From contig JAPMLR010000004.1 of the NCBI GenBank assembly GCA_026410415.1, forward strand, positions 62,001 to 126,000: DNA of 64,000 bases, given 5' to 3'. Position 1 is the stretch's first letter, and each line of letters starts with the position of its first letter. This document shows, in pieces, positions 18,223-28,110 of the stretch. The notes beneath the pieces were generated by a model. It saw nothing but the letters and a program-made list of their open reading frames with translations, ran no database searches and was not told where the DNA came from. This DNA comes from Denitratimonas yunnanensis (SeqCode) (GTDB lineage Bacteria > Pseudomonadota > Gammaproteobacteria > Xanthomonadales > Xanthomonadaceae). The position numbers and the translations under genes are program-made.

Positions 18223-18674
18223 GCGCCGTGGACGAGGTGTTGATCCATACCGACGGAGCCTGCCTGGGCAATCCCGGCCCGGGTGGCTGGGCGGCGCTGC
18301 TGCATTTCCGCGGTACCGAGCGGGAGTTGTCGGGTGGGGAGAAAGACACCACCAACAACCGGATGGAGTTGATGGCTGCGATTGCGGCACTCGAGGCGCT
18401 CACGCGGCCCTGCACCGTCCGGTTGCGAACCGATTCCCAGTATGTGCGCCAGGGCATCACCGAGTGGATGCCCCGCTGGATCGCCAAGGGCTGGCGCACC
18501 GCGGGCGGCGGGGTCGTGAAGAATCGCGATTTGTGGGAGCGTCTTGCCGCTGCCGCTGCACGCCATGCCATCCAGTGGGAGTGGGTGCGCGGTCACAATG
18601 GCGATCCGGACAACGAGCGCGTGGACCTGCTCGCCCGCACGGCTGCCGAGGCCATCAGAAGCGCAGGAGATTGA
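18219..18674 (+). CDS. rnhA: Ribonuclease HI
   Basis: A 151-residue enzyme that removes RNA from RNA-DNA hybrids. The four acidic metal ligands are Asp12 ([15 protein letters not shown]), Glu50 (NNRMEL), Asp72 (TDSQYV) and Asp136 (ERVDLLA), with His126 in RGHNG. Start at 18219 overlaps the upstream stop (ATGA). Followed after 3 bases by dnaQ. Confidence 0.97.
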   Translation: MSAVDEVLIHTDGACLGNPGPGGWAALLHFRGTERELSGGEKDTTNNRMELMAAIAALEALTRPCTVRLRTDSQYVRQGITEWMPRWIAKGWRTAGGGVVKNRDLWERLAAAAARHAIQWEWVRGHNGDPDNERVDLLARTAAEAIRSAGD

Positions 18675-18677
18675 GGC

Positions 18678-19391
18678 GTGCGTCAAATCGTTCTGGATAC
18701 GGAAACCACCGGCACCGAACATGTGCAAGGCGATCGCGTCATCGAGATTGGCTGTCTGGAGTTGCTCGACCGCCGTCCGAGCGGCCGCAAGTTCCACTGC
18801 TATCTCAATCCCGATCGTGACAGTCATCCCAAGGCCCTCGAGGTGCATGGGCTCACGACGGAGTTTCTTTCCGACAAGCCCCGATTCATCGAAGTCGTGG
18901 ATGAATTTCTCGATTTTGTCCGGGGTGCGGAACTCATCATTCACAACGCATCCTTCGACGTGGGCTTTCTCGATGCCGAGCTGGAGCGGTGTGGCGCCCG
19001 CTACGGCGCGCTTGCCGACCATGTCGCAGGCGTCGTGGACACGCTCCTCCTGGCACGCGAGCTGTACCCCGGGCAGCGCTCAAGCCTGGATGTGCTGTGC
19101 AAGCGTTTTGGCATCGACAACTCGGGGCGGTCCTTGCACGGTGCGTTGCTGGATGCCGGCTTGCTGCTGGATGTCTACATCGCACTGACGTCCGGACAAT
19201 TCGATCTGGCGTTGGGAGGGGATGCCAGCGCCGAGCGCTCCGGCTCGGCATCGAGCTGCATCGAGACAGTGCATCGCGAGGTTCGGGTGGTCCGAGCCAG
19301 CCCGGAGGAGCAGGCCGTCCACCAAGCGCGTGTCGAGGTGATTGCGACACTGTCTGGCCGGTCGCTGTGGCCGGATGCCTTGGAAGCGTGA
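18678..19391 (+). CDS. dnaQ: DNA polymerase III epsilon subunit (3'-5' exonuclease)
   Basis: A 237-residue proofreading exonuclease of the replicative polymerase. ExoI is DTETTG (Asp7, Glu9), ExoII is IIHNASFDVGF, and ExoIII lies around SLHGALLDAGLLLDVY. The C-terminal tail that tethers epsilon to the alpha subunit is present but diverged. GTG start at 18678, three bases after rnhA. The kinase gene follows after another 3 bases, so the three are probably co-transcribed. Confidence 0.96.
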   Translation: MRQIVLDTETTGTEHVQGDRVIEIGCLELLDRRPSGRKFHCYLNPDRDSHPKALEVHGLTTEFLSDKPRFIEVVDEFLDFVRGAELIIHNASFDVGFLDAELERCGARYGALADHVAGVVDTLLLARELYPGQRSSLDVLCKRFGIDNSGRSLHGALLDAGLLLDVYIALTSGQFDLALGGDASAERSGSASSCIETVHREVRVVRASPEEQAVHQARVEVIATLSGRSLWPDALEA

Positions 19392-19394
19392 GCC

Positions 19395-20357
19395 GTGCTC
19401 GCTCCGCCGCTTCCGGCGATTCCCGGTTATCGCATCCTGCGCAGGCTTGGTGCGGGTGCCAGCGGTACCGTGTTCCACGCCATCCAGGAGGGCACCGACC
19501 GCGAGGTCGCACTCAAGTTGTTCGAGCCGGTGGATCATCCCGACGCGACACGACCGGAGGACGTGGATCGCGAGCGCCGGGTTGCCGCATCGCTGCGCCA
19601 TCGCAACCTCGCCCGGATCCATGCCATCGGCGACTACGGGGATCAGCGCTGGCTGGCGTGCGAATTCCTTGCCGGTGGCACCTTGTCCCAGCGCATCGCC
19701 ATGCGCATGCCGCTGGCACAGGTGTTGGACGTGGTGTGCGACATCGCGCGCGGGCTGGGTCATGTGCATGCGCGCGGCATCGTCCATGGCGACGTGAAAC
19801 CCGCCAATGTGCTGTTCCGGGGCGGGCGTGATCCCCGCACTGCGAACGATGCGGTTCTGGTGGATTACGGCGTCGCCGTTTTCGCGACCGACGGACGTAC
19901 AACCATGCAAGGCGGCACGCCCGACTACATGAGCCCCGAGCAGGCCAGGGGCGGAGTCATCGACGGGCGGTCGGACTTCTACAGTCTCGGGGTGACCTTG
20001 CACGAAATGCTTGTCGGCTGCGTTCCACTTCGGGACGGAAATGGCGAGTTGCCGTCGCATCGGGCGATTCCCCGTCTGCCGGATCGGGTCCACTGGCTGC
20101 AACCGCTGCTGGACACGCTGCTTGCCGAAGACCCCGCCGAACGCCCCGATGATACCGGTGCGCTTCTGGACATGCTGGCGTCCTTGCGTCTCGCCTCGCC
20201 CGAAGCGGCGGTGCTTGACCCTGCGCCCCGCGACGAAGGCCTGCCACGCACTTATGGTGTCGACGCAACGCCATCGTCGCTGCGCGCCTGGCGTTGGCTT
20301 GCGCTCGTGCTGGCGCTGGCCATCGGGGCTGCGTTTGCGGGGTGGTTGTTGCGATGA
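19395..20357 (+). CDS. Membrane-anchored Hanks-type Ser/Thr protein kinase
   Basis: A 320-residue protein: kinase domain (~10-260), linker, and one C-terminal transmembrane helix (~296-318, LALVLALAIGAAFAGWLL). Kinase motifs: glycine loop GAGASGTVF (19-27), Lys41 (VALKLF), catalytic HGDVKPANV (Asp133, Lys135), the metal motif as DYG (157-159) instead of DFG, and a SPE triplet. HGD for HRD and DYG for DFG are variants but keep all key charges, so activity is likely. No PASTA or other sensor domain follows the helix; only two residues lie outside. GTG start at 19395. Confidence 0.88.
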   Translation: MLAPPLPAIPGYRILRRLGAGASGTVFHAIQEGTDREVALKLFEPVDHPDATRPEDVDRERRVAASLRHRNLARIHAIGDYGDQRWLACEFLAGGTLSQRIAMRMPLAQVLDVVCDIARGLGHVHARGIVHGDVKPANVLFRGGRDPRTANDAVLVDYGVAVFATDGRTTMQGGTPDYMSPEQARGGVIDGRSDFYSLGVTLHEMLVGCVPLRDGNGELPSHRAIPRLPDRVHWLQPLLDTLLAEDPAERPDDTGALLDMLASLRLASPEAAVLDPAPRDEGLPRTYGVDATPSSLRAWRWLALVLALAIGAAFAGWLLR

Positions 20358-20393
20358 GGCAATAGCGCCTCGCGGTCGGTTTCAAACGCGCCT

Positions 20394-20429
20394 CAGGCCG
20401 GCCTCGGGGATCGGCGCGAGGCCGGCCTG
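20394..20429. terminator. Perfect 12-bp-stem hairpin after the kinase gene
   Basis: CAGGCCGGCCTC (20394-20405) and GAGGCCGGCCTG (20418-20429) are exact inverted copies around a 12-base loop. It lies 37 bp past the kinase stop and before the his-operon operator. No T-run follows, so this is either a weak terminator or an RNA-stabilising hairpin. Confidence 0.55.
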
Positions 20430-20502
20430 GCCCCTTGTGCGATGCCGCGATCCCGCTTTCGGAAGGCCGGGTGGCTTGCGATGAGCCTCTTGTCCGTGTT
20501 CA

Positions 20503-20526
20503 AATGTAATAACACGTTATTACATT
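20503..20526. promoter_or_regulatory. Operator palindrome upstream of TrpR-like gene and his operon
   Basis: AATGTAATAAC - AC - GTTATTACATT is a perfect 11-bp inverted repeat in otherwise GC-rich DNA, 15 bases before the ATG of the TrpR-like regulator. Its form matches a dimeric helix-turn-helix operator, and autoregulation of the downstream gene and his operon is the natural inference. Confidence 0.78.
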
Positions 20527-20541
20527 GAATTCAGCACCTCC

Positions 20542-20868
20542 ATGAAACGCCTCCCTGTCCGCAGTTCCGCCGATCGCGATGCCGCACTCGACCGTCTGGT
20601 CGAGGCGTTGCTTGGCTTGCGGTCCGGCGACGAGATGCGGGCGATGCTGATCGATCTGTGCACGCCGGCGGAACTGGAAGCCCTGTCCGATCGCTGGCAG
20701 GTGGTGCCGCTGCTGCTCGGTGGCGTCCCGTATCGGGACATCCACGAGCGCACCGGGGTCAGCGTCACCACCATCGGGCGGGTGGCGCGTTGTCTCACGC
20801 ACGGCGCAGGCGGCTACCTGCATGCGGCCAAGGCATTGGGCCTGGAGCGACATCGGGCAACGTCCTGA
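20542..20868 (+). CDS. TrpR/YerC-like regulator, probable his-operon repressor
   Basis: A 108-residue protein of the TrpR/YerC-YecD family. The helix-turn-helix appears as VPYRDIHERTGVSVTTIGRVARCL (about 63-86), preceded by the family segment DLCTPAELEALSDRWQVVPLL. It lies directly behind a perfect palindrome and 53 bp before hisG. In Xanthomonadales I recall a TrpR-like regulator (HisR) assigned to histidine synthesis; the arrangement here supports that, but the effector is not visible in the sequence. Confidence 0.85.
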   Translation: MKRLPVRSSADRDAALDRLVEALLGLRSGDEMRAMLIDLCTPAELEALSDRWQVVPLLLGGVPYRDIHERTGVSVTTIGRVARCLTHGAGGYLHAAKALGLERHRATS

Positions 20869-20921
20869 TACGCGCATTCCGATCCAACCCCTGGCTTGTT
20901 CCTCAACTTTTCCGGTATCCC

Positions 20922-21821
20922 ATGAAACCACGTGACCGCCTGCGCATCGCGACGCAGAAATCCGGGCGCCTCTCCGCGCCGGGGCGCGAATTGTTGACCC
21001 GTTCCGGGCTGTCGTTCCGCGAAAGCCGTGACCGGCTGTTCTGCTATGGCGAAGCGCTGCCGATCGACCTGTTGCTGGTGCGCGACGACGACATTCCCGG
21101 CCTCATCGCCGAAGGCACCTGCGATCTGGGTTTCGTCGGCCGCAATGTGCTGGAGGAACTGCGTCTGGGCGAAATCCGCGAAGGCCGCGAACCTGCGTTT
21201 GCCGAACTGCGCGCGCTCGGATTCGGCCACTGCCGGCTCTCGATCGCCTTGCCGCAGGAACAGGAATGGAACGGTCCGCAGACCCTGGCCGGGCTGCGCA
21301 TCGCGACTTCGTATCCGAATCTGCTGGCCGACTGGCTGGACAGGAACGGCGTGCAGGCCGAGGTCGTGATGTTGTCCGGCTCGGTTGAAATCGCGCCGCG
21401 TCTGGGCAAGGCCGAGGCGGTATGCGATCTGGTGTCGTCCGGGGCCACGCTCGCGGCCAACCAATTGCGCGAGGTGGCGACGATCCTGGAGAGTGAAGCG
21501 GTGCTGGTGGGGCCGGCGCAGGCGTTCTCCGATGAGCGCGCTGCACTCGCGGATTTGCTGCTGAGGCGGCTGGATGGCGTGCTCAAGGTGCGCGATGCCC
21601 GGCTGCTGCTCCTTCAAACCGATCGCAGCACGTTGGCGGATGTCACCGCGTTGTTGCCCGGAGGTGCGTTGCCAACCGTCAGCTGCATCGAAGGACGCGC
21701 CGATGTCGTGGCGTTGCACGTGGTGTGCGACGGCGAAATCACCTGGCAGCACCTCGAAGACCTCAAACGCGCGGGCGCACGGTCGATGCTCGTGTTGCCC
21801 GTCGAACAGATGCTGGCGTGA
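20922..21821 (+). CDS. hisG: ATP phosphoribosyltransferase, long form
   Basis: A 299-residue enzyme catalysing the first, feedback-controlled step of histidine synthesis (ATP + PRPP). Substrate motifs: KSGRLS (~14-19), [11 protein letters not shown] and [17 protein letters not shown]. The C-terminal ~80 residues form the regulatory domain of the long form, so no HisZ partner is needed. ATG at 20922; hisD follows after 10 bases. Confidence 0.96.
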   Translation: MKPRDRLRIATQKSGRLSAPGRELLTRSGLSFRESRDRLFCYGEALPIDLLLVRDDDIPGLIAEGTCDLGFVGRNVLEELRLGEIREGREPAFAELRALGFGHCRLSIALPQEQEWNGPQTLAGLRIATSYPNLLADWLDRNGVQAEVVMLSGSVEIAPRLGKAEAVCDLVSSGATLAANQLREVATILESEAVLVGPAQAFSDERAALADLLLRRLDGVLKVRDARLLLLQTDRSTLADVTALLPGGALPTVSCIEGRADVVALHVVCDGEITWQHLEDLKRAGARSMLVLPVEQMLA

Positions 21822-21831
21822 GGGCGAAACC

Positions 21832-23139
21832 ATGACGATTCACGAGTGGAGTCAACTGGATGCCGAGCAACGTATTGCGTTGATGCAGCGGCCCGCACTG
21901 GTGGATGACGCTGCGCTCCGTGCGGCCGTCGCGGAGTTGATTGCGAAGGTCCGCAAGGAAGGACGCGATGCATTGCGCGAGCTGACGACACGCTTCGACG
22001 GCTGCGAGCTGGATGACTTCCGCGTCGGCCAGGATGCCTTTGCCGCCGCGAACGCGCAGGTGTCCGATCGACTTCGCGCCGCGATCCTTGCCGCGAAAGA
22101 GCGCATTGCGCTATTCCACCGTGCGGGGATGACGCAGCCGTATGCGCTCGACACCGCGCCGGGGGTACGCTGCGAGCGTGTGTTGCGCCCCATTCAGCGC
22201 GTCGGCCTGTACGTTCCGGCCGGTTCCGCGCCGCTGCCGTCCACCGCGTTGATGCTGGGCGTGCCGGCGCAGTTGGCGGGTTGTCCGGAGGTCGTGCTGT
22301 GCACGCCGCCGCGAGCCGATGGAACGGCCGACCCCGCCGTGCTGGTGGCGGCGCAGGCCTGCGGCATCGATACCGTGTTCCTGCTCGGTGGCGTGCAGGC
22401 GATCGCCGCGATGGCGTATGGCGTGGGCGGCGTGCCGCATTGCGACAAATTGTTCGGCCCGGGCAACAGTTACGTCACGCAGGCCAAGCAGCACGTGGCC
22501 AACGATCCGCAAGGTGCAGCGATCGACATGCCCGCCGGACCGTCGGAAGTCCTTGTCATTGCCGATGCGGGTGCCAACGCGGAATTCGTGGCCGCGGATC
22601 TCTTGTCTCAAGCCGAACACGGTCCCGACTCGCAAGTGATTTTGTTGTCCGATGACGTCGCGTTGCTCGAACGGGTGAAGTCCGAAGTGCAGCAGCAGGC
22701 TGCGTCATTGCCACGACGCGACATCGTCGGCCGTGCGTTGACGCATGCACGCCTGATCCGGGTGGCGGACATCGGGGAAGCCATCGCGATCTCCAATGCG
22801 TACGCGCCAGAGCACTTGATCTTGTCGTTGCGCGAACCGCGCCCTTGGCTGGATCGCGTGACCAGTGCCGGATCGATTTTCCTGGGCGATTACGCGCCGG
22901 AAGCGCTTGGCGATTATTGCAGCGGCACCAATCATGTGTTGCCGACTTACGGTGCGGCGCGGGCGTGGAGCGGCGTGTCGGTGGCCAGCTTCCAGAAGAC
23001 GATCACGGTGCAGGAGGTCTCGGCGGCGGGATTGGCTTGCATCGGCCCGGATGCCGTCACGTTGGCGCAGGCCGAACAGCTGGAGGCGCACGCGCAAGCG
23101 GTGTCGCGGCGGCTGGCTTCGATCGGGAGTGCAACGTGA
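21832..23139 (+). CDS. hisD: Histidinol dehydrogenase
   Basis: A 435-residue zinc enzyme catalysing the last two oxidations of histidinol to histidine. Characteristic stretches: [59 protein letters not shown] and [12 protein letters not shown] at 21832; the GTG of hisC overlaps its stop. Confidence 0.97.
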   Translation: MTIHEWSQLDAEQRIALMQRPALVDDAALRAAVAELIAKVRKEGRDALRELTTRFDGCELDDFRVGQDAFAAANAQVSDRLRAAILAAKERIALFHRAGMTQPYALDTAPGVRCERVLRPIQRVGLYVPAGSAPLPSTALMLGVPAQLAGCPEVVLCTPPRADGTADPAVLVAAQACGIDTVFLLGGVQAIAAMAYGVGGVPHCDKLFGPGNSYVTQAKQHVANDPQGAAIDMPAGPSEVLVIADAGANAEFVAADLLSQAEHGPDSQVILLSDDVALLERVKSEVQQQAASLPRRDIVGRALTHARLIRVADIGEAIAISNAYAPEHLILSLREPRPWLDRVTSAGSIFLGDYAPEALGDYCSGTNHVLPTYGAARAWSGVSVASFQKTITVQEVSAAGLACIGPDAVTLAQAEQLEAHAQAVSRRLASIGSAT

Positions 23140-24218
23140 GCGTGCTGGATTTGGTGCGACCGGATCTGCGCGCGTTCGCCGGTTACAGTTCGGCGCGTCG
23201 AACCGGTGCCAGCGGTCGAGTGTGGCTCAATGCCAATGAAAGCCCGTGGCCCAGTCCGGCCGATGCCGGCGCGCGCTGCAATCGCTATCCATCGCCGCAA
23301 CCGGAGACCTTGCGTGTTGCGTTGGCGGCACTGTACGGCGTGACGCCGGAGCAGTTGCTGATCGGACGCGGCAGCGATGAGGCCATCGATCTGCTGGTGC
23401 GTGCCTCGTGTCGACCGGAGCGCGATGCGGTGGTGATTTCGCCGCCGGTGTTCGGCATGTATGCCGTCAGCGCGCGGCTGCAGAACGCGCCGCTGATCGA
23501 AGTGCCCCTCCGGGACGTTGCTGCCGGATTTGCTGCGGATCTGGACGCCATCGCTCGGGCTGCAGAGCAACAGGGCGCGCGCCTGGTGTTCCTGTGCTCG
23601 CCGGGCAATCCGACGGGCGACGTCATCGCGCTGGACGATATCGCCGCGCTGGCTGCGCGTCTTGAGGGTCAGGCGATCGTCGTGGTGGACGAGGCCTACG
23701 GCGAGTTCTCCGACCTGCCTTCGGTGACAACGCTGTTGCAGGAACACGCGAATCTTGCCGTACTGCGGACGCTGTCGAAGGCGCATGCACTCGCGGCAGC
23801 CCGCATCGGTACCTTGATCTCGGCTCCCGAGCTGATCGCCGTGCTGCGCAACTGTCAGGCACCGTATCCCTTGCCGACGCCATGCGTCGATCTCGCGCTG
23901 GCTGCGCTGGCACCCGACGTGCTGGAGGAGACGCACCGACGCATCACCGTGGCGCGTGCCGAACGCGCGCGGCTGTCGGCGGCGTTGGCAGCGCGTCCGG
24001 GCGTACGTCGCGTGTATCCATCGCAAGGCAATTTCGTGTTGGTGCGCTTTGATGACGCACAGTCGGCATTCGATCGATTGCTCGCCGCCGGTGTGGTGGT
24101 GCGCGACCAACGCGCCGCGCTGCAGCTGCACGATGCGTTGCGCATCAGCGTCGGGTCGCCGGAAGAAAACGATGCAGTGATCGCCGCACTGTCGAACAAC
24201 AAGGACGCCACCGCATGA
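23136..24218 (+). CDS. hisC: Histidinol-phosphate aminotransferase
   Basis: A 360-residue PLP enzyme converting imidazole-acetol phosphate to histidinol phosphate. Recognised by [42 protein letters not shown] and the PLP-lysine segment [18 protein letters not shown] start at 23136 overlaps hisD (GTGA). The hisB start overlaps its stop (ATGA). Confidence 0.96.
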   Translation: MSVLDLVRPDLRAFAGYSSARRTGASGRVWLNANESPWPSPADAGARCNRYPSPQPETLRVALAALYGVTPEQLLIGRGSDEAIDLLVRASCRPERDAVVISPPVFGMYAVSARLQNAPLIEVPLRDVAAGFAADLDAIARAAEQQGARLVFLCSPGNPTGDVIALDDIAALAARLEGQAIVVVDEAYGEFSDLPSVTTLLQEHANLAVLRTLSKAHALAAARIGTLISAPELIAVLRNCQAPYPLPTPCVDLALAALAPDVLEETHRRITVARAERARLSAALAARPGVRRVYPSQGNFVLVRFDDAQSAFDRLLAAGVVVRDQRAALQLHDALRISVGSPEENDAVIAALSNNKDATA

Positions 24219-25333
24219 CTCGCATTCTGTTCGTTGATCGCGATGGCACGCTGATCGAAGAGCCCGCCGATTTCCAGATCGATGCCTACGCAAAACTGCG
24301 CTTCGTGCCTGGCGTGATTCCGGCGATGCTGAGGTTGCGCGACGCGGGTTTCGAGTTCGTCATCGTCACCAACCAGGATGGCCTTGGCACCGAGAGTTTT
24401 CCGCGCGAGCACTTCATCGGTCCGCATGAATTGATGATGCAGGTGTTCGCTTCGCAGGGCATCCGCTTCCGCGAAGTGCTGATCGACGAGAGTTTCCCGC
24501 ACGAGAACAAGCCCACGCGCAAGCCGGGCATCGATCTTGCGCTGCACTACCTGCGCGATCGTTCGATCGATCTGGACGGCTCGGCGATGGTCGGCGATCG
24601 TGACACCGACATCGAATTCGCGCGGAATCTGGGTATCCGTGGTTTCAAGCTCGGCCCGGGATTGGAAACCTGGGAATCGATCGCGCACGCGTTGGTCGAT
24701 GCGCCGCGCACCGCCGTGGTCGAGCGCAACACGAAGGAAACCCGGATCCGGGTGGAGCTGGATCTGGATCGCTCCGGCACGGCGGACATCCACACCGGGC
24801 TCGGCTATTTCGACCACATGCTCGACCAGATCGGCAAGCACGGAGGCTTTTTTCTCTCGCTGCGCTGTGATGGTGATCTGCACATCGACGAACACCACAC
24901 CATCGAGGACAGTGCCTTGGCACTGGGACAGGCGCTGCGCCAGGCCATCGGCGACAAGCGCGGCATCGGGCGCTATGGCGCTTCCGCTGAAGTCGCCGAT
25001 GCCACTGGCGGCGAGCGGGATGCGCTGCAGGGCAGCATCGTGCTGCCGATGGATGAAACCCTGGCACGCGCGGCACTGGATTTCTCCGGGCGTCCGTACT
25101 TCGTGTTCGATGGCGTATTCCCGCGCGAGCGTGTGGGCGAGCTGCCGACCGAACTGGTCGCGCATTTCTTCCGTTCGCTGTGCGAAACGGCCGGCCTCAA
25201 TCTGCATCTGTCGGTGCGGGGTGAAAATGCGCATCACATGGTCGAGGCCTGCTTCAAGGCGTTCGCACGTGCGCTGCGCCAAGCCATTCGCCGGCAGGGA
25301 CACGACGTGCCAAGCACCAAGGGAGCACTGTGA
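24215..25333 (+). CDS. hisB: Bifunctional histidinol-phosphatase / imidazoleglycerol-phosphate dehydratase
   Basis: A 372-residue fusion. The N-terminal HAD phosphatase (1-165) has DRDGT (Asp8, Asp10), TNQDG and GDRDTD; the segment that in E. coli carries zinc-binding cysteines reads [12 protein letters not shown] here, with no cysteine. The dehydratase half (from ~172, [11 protein letters not shown]) has the metal motifs [21 protein letters not shown] and [10 protein letters not shown]. Residues 256-275 are an insertion between GIGRYG and VLPMDE, where E. coli has a single residue. Overlaps hisC and hisH. Confidence 0.96.
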   Translation: MTRILFVDRDGTLIEEPADFQIDAYAKLRFVPGVIPAMLRLRDAGFEFVIVTNQDGLGTESFPREHFIGPHELMMQVFASQGIRFREVLIDESFPHENKPTRKPGIDLALHYLRDRSIDLDGSAMVGDRDTDIEFARNLGIRGFKLGPGLETWESIAHALVDAPRTAVVERNTKETRIRVELDLDRSGTADIHTGLGYFDHMLDQIGKHGGFFLSLRCDGDLHIDEHHTIEDSALALGQALRQAIGDKRGIGRYGASAEVADATGGERDALQGSIVLPMDETLARAALDFSGRPYFVFDGVFPRERVGELPTELVAHFFRSLCETAGLNLHLSVRGENAHHMVEACFKAFARALRQAIRRQGHDVPSTKGAL

Positions 25334-25932
25334 TGCGCGTGGCTGTCATTGATTCCGGCGGTGCCAACATCGGCTCGGTGCGCTATGCGCTGGACCGGCT
25401 CGGCGTGGCGTCGATCCTCACATCCGATGCAAACGTCATCGGTGAAAGCGAGCGAGTGATCCTGCCTGGTGTCGGCGCGGCGGCGATCGCGATGGCGCGG
25501 TTGCACGAGCTGGGCCTGATCGACACCCTTCGCAGTTTGACCCAGCCGGTGCTGGGCATCTGCCTCGGCATGCAGTTGCTGTTCGAGTCCTCGGAGGAGG
25601 GCGAGGTGCAGACCTTGGGGCTATTGCCGGGGCGGGTGACGAAGTTGCCGGAAGCGCCGGGCGTGCGTATCCCGCACATGGGATGGAACCAGCTTGTGCT
25701 GCGACGCGAAAGCCCGTTGCTCGGAGGCATCGCCAGTGGTGACTCGTGCTATTTCGTGCACAGCTACGCCGCGCCCGTGACGGCGGACTGCATCGCGTCC
25801 AGCGCGCATGGCGTGCCGTTCGCGGCGCTGGTGCAGCGGGGAAATATCGCTGGTGCGCAGTTCCACCCCGAGCGCTCGGGAGCGACGGGCGCGCGTCTGT
25901 TGCAGAACTTCGTGTGCGGAGAGATCGCATGA
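25333..25932 (+). CDS. hisH: Imidazole glycerol phosphate synthase, glutaminase subunit
   Basis: A 199-residue class I glutamine amidotransferase that feeds ammonia to HisF. Nucleophile in [12 protein letters not shown], partner His/Glu in [12 protein letters not shown] at 25333 shares a base with the hisB stop (TGATG). The hisA start overlaps its stop. Confidence 0.97.
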   Translation: MRVAVIDSGGANIGSVRYALDRLGVASILTSDANVIGESERVILPGVGAAAIAMARLHELGLIDTLRSLTQPVLGICLGMQLLFESSEEGEVQTLGLLPGRVTKLPEAPGVRIPHMGWNQLVLRRESPLLGGIASGDSCYFVHSYAAPVTADCIASSAHGVPFAALVQRGNIAGAQFHPERSGATGARLLQNFVCGEIA

Positions 25933-26660
25933 GCTGGCAAATCTATCCTGCGATCGATGTGCGCGACGGGCGTGTGGTTCGCCTCAGGCAAGGCGATTAC
26001 GCGCAGCAAACCGGCTACGACACGGCGCCTTTGGCATTGGCGCAGCGGTATGCGTCCGAGGGCGCCCGGTGGCTGCATTTGGTGGATCTGGATGCAGCGC
26101 GGGATGGCGGCTATACGCTCTCGCCGTTGCTGGGCGAGATCGCGCACAGCACGGCATTGCAGGTTCAGACGGGCGGGGGTGTCCGTCGGCGCGAGGATGT
26201 CGCCCGCATTCTGGATGCCGGTGCCGCACGCGTGGTGGTGGGCAGCATCGCGGTGCGCGATCCCGAGTCCGTCGCGGGTTGGATTGCCGACTTCGGTGCG
26301 GAGCGCATCACCGTGGCGTTGGATGCACGCCAGATCGATGGCCAGTGGCGTTTGCCGTTGCATGGCTGGACACACGTGTCCGAACGCACGCTCGCCGGGC
26401 TGGCGTCACAGTTCGCCGAGGCCGGCATGAAACATCTGTTGTGCACGGACATCGGCCGCGACGGCATGTTGGCCGGGCCGAACACCACGCTTTACGCGGA
26501 GCTGTGCAGCATGATTCCCGATGTGGCCGTGCAGGCCTCCGGCGGCATTCGCGACATCGCGGACATCGTCGCTTCGCGTGCCGTCGGATGCCGGGGGGCG
26601 ATCCTCGGCAAGGCCCTGCTGGAAGCGCGGTTCGACCTCAAGGATGCCCTCGCATGTTGA
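25929..26660 (+). CDS. hisA: Phosphoribosylformimino-AICAR-phosphate isomerase
   Basis: A 243-residue TIM-barrel isomerase. The N-terminal catalytic Asp is in [14 protein letters not shown], the phosphate loop in VQTGGGVR, the second catalytic Asp in [10 protein letters not shown] and the second phosphate loop in [12 protein letters not shown] at 25929; overlaps hisH by 4 and hisF by 7 bases. Confidence 0.97.
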   Translation: MSWQIYPAIDVRDGRVVRLRQGDYAQQTGYDTAPLALAQRYASEGARWLHLVDLDAARDGGYTLSPLLGEIAHSTALQVQTGGGVRRREDVARILDAGAARVVVGSIAVRDPESVAGWIADFGAERITVALDARQIDGQWRLPLHGWTHVSERTLAGLASQFAEAGMKHLLCTDIGRDGMLAGPNTTLYAELCSMIPDVAVQASGGIRDIADIVASRAVGCRGAILGKALLEARFDLKDALAC

Positions 26661-27430
26661 GCCGAAGGATCATTCCCTGTCTGGACGTGCGCGATGGCCG
26701 CGTGGTCAAGGGCGTGCGTTTCCGCGATCACGTCGACATCGGCGGCATCGAGGAACTGGCCGCGCGCTATCGGGATCAAGGCGCGGACGAATTGGTGTTC
26801 TACGACATCACCGCCAGCCCGCAGGGACGCAGCGTCGACCGCGCCTGGATCGAGCGCGTGGCGCGCCTGATCGACATTCCGTTCTGCGTCGCAGGCGGCA
26901 TCCGCAGCGTGGGCGATGCGCGTGCCGCACTGCATGCCGGTGCCGACAAGATTTCGATCAACACCCCGGCGCTGGAGCGGCCGGAGCTGATTTCCGAACT
27001 GGCCGGTGCCTTCGGTGTGCAATGCGTGGTGGTGGGCATCGACAGCCTGCGCGACGCCGATGGGCAATGGCGTGTGCGCAGCCATACCGGTGACCCGGAT
27101 GCGACCCGCAGTCATGCGCGCACCACGCTGGAGTGGATCACCGAAGCGCAGCAGCGCGGGGCCGGGGAGATCGTGCTCAACTGCATGGCTTCCGATGGCG
27201 TGCGCAACGGCTACGACATCGAGCAGCTCACCGCCGCGCGTGCGGTGTGCCGGGTGCCGCTGGTGGCATCTGGTGGTGCTGGGGTGATGGCGCACTTCAC
27301 CCAGGTTTTCCAGCGCGCCGATGTAGACGGGGCGCTGGCCGCCAGCGTGTTCCATTCCGGCGCGGTGGCGATTCCACAACTCAAACGCGAACTGGCCGAC
27401 GCTGGCGTTGAGGTGCGCGATGTCGAATGA
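26654..27430 (+). CDS. hisF: Imidazole glycerol phosphate synthase, cyclase subunit
   Basis: A 258-residue TIM-barrel cyclase, partner of HisH. Motifs: [19 protein letters not shown] with catalytic Asp11, [31 protein letters not shown] with the second Asp, and [15 protein letters not shown] at 26654 lies 7 bases inside hisA; hisI starts 11 bases before its end. Confidence 0.97.
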   Translation: MLSRRIIPCLDVRDGRVVKGVRFRDHVDIGGIEELAARYRDQGADELVFYDITASPQGRSVDRAWIERVARLIDIPFCVAGGIRSVGDARAALHAGADKISINTPALERPELISELAGAFGVQCVVVGIDSLRDADGQWRVRSHTGDPDATRSHARTTLEWITEAQQRGAGEIVLNCMASDGVRNGYDIEQLTAARAVCRVPLVASGGAGVMAHFTQVFQRADVDGALAASVFHSGAVAIPQLKRELADAGVEVRDVE

Positions 27431-28040
27431 AATTCCCGCGCCGTTTGATCCCGATGCGCTGGCCTGGGACAAGCAGGGCGGCCTGTTGCCGGTGATCGTG
27501 CAGGACGCGGACAACCGGCGCGTGCTGATGCTCGGCTACATGGACCGCGCAGCGCTGGCCGCGACGCGGGAAAGCGGACGCGTCACCTTCTTCAGTCGCA
27601 GCAAGCAGCGGCTGTGGACCAAGGGCGAAAGTTCCGGCCATTTCCTGCGGCTTGTCCGCATCGAAACCGATTGCGACGCGGACACACTGCTGGTGCAGGC
27701 ACATCCGGCCGGCCCGACCTGCCACCTCGGGCGCGCCAGTTGCTTTCCCGACGCGCCGTGCGATTTTCTGGCTGAACTGGACGCCCTCATCGCGCAACGC
27801 GAACGCGAGCGGCCTGAAGGCAGTTACACGACGAAACTGTTCGAATCGGGCATCAAACGCATCGCCCAGAAAGTCGGCGAGGAAGGCGTGGAAACCGCGC
27901 TGGCCGCCACCGTGCGAGATACCGAAGAACTGAAAAACGAAGCCGCCGATCTGCTCTACCACCTGATCGTGCTGCTGCGCGCGTCCGGTCTGTCGCTTGA
28001 TGATGCGGTGGGCGTGCTGCGACAGCGCCACGGCGGCTGA
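27420..28040 (+). CDS. hisI: Bifunctional phosphoribosyl-AMP cyclohydrolase / phosphoribosyl-ATP pyrophosphatase
   Basis: A 206-residue HisIE fusion catalysing steps 2 and 3. HisI half: [26 protein letters not shown], metal site [11 protein letters not shown] and [12 protein letters not shown]. HisE half: [28 protein letters not shown] and [14 protein letters not shown]. Last gene of the his operon, ending 70 bp before the NYN protein gene. Confidence 0.97.
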   Translation: MSNEIPAPFDPDALAWDKQGGLLPVIVQDADNRRVLMLGYMDRAALAATRESGRVTFFSRSKQRLWTKGESSGHFLRLVRIETDCDADTLLVQAHPAGPTCHLGRASCFPDAPCDFLAELDALIAQRERERPEGSYTTKLFESGIKRIAQKVGEEGVETALAATVRDTEELKNEAADLLYHLIVLLRASGLSLDDAVGVLRQRHGG

Positions 28041-28110
28041 TGTCCCGTGTGGCCGCAGCACGGTGGTATCGTCGCGACCTGATCCAGCAGGGCGACAAGG
28101 GAGCACGACG

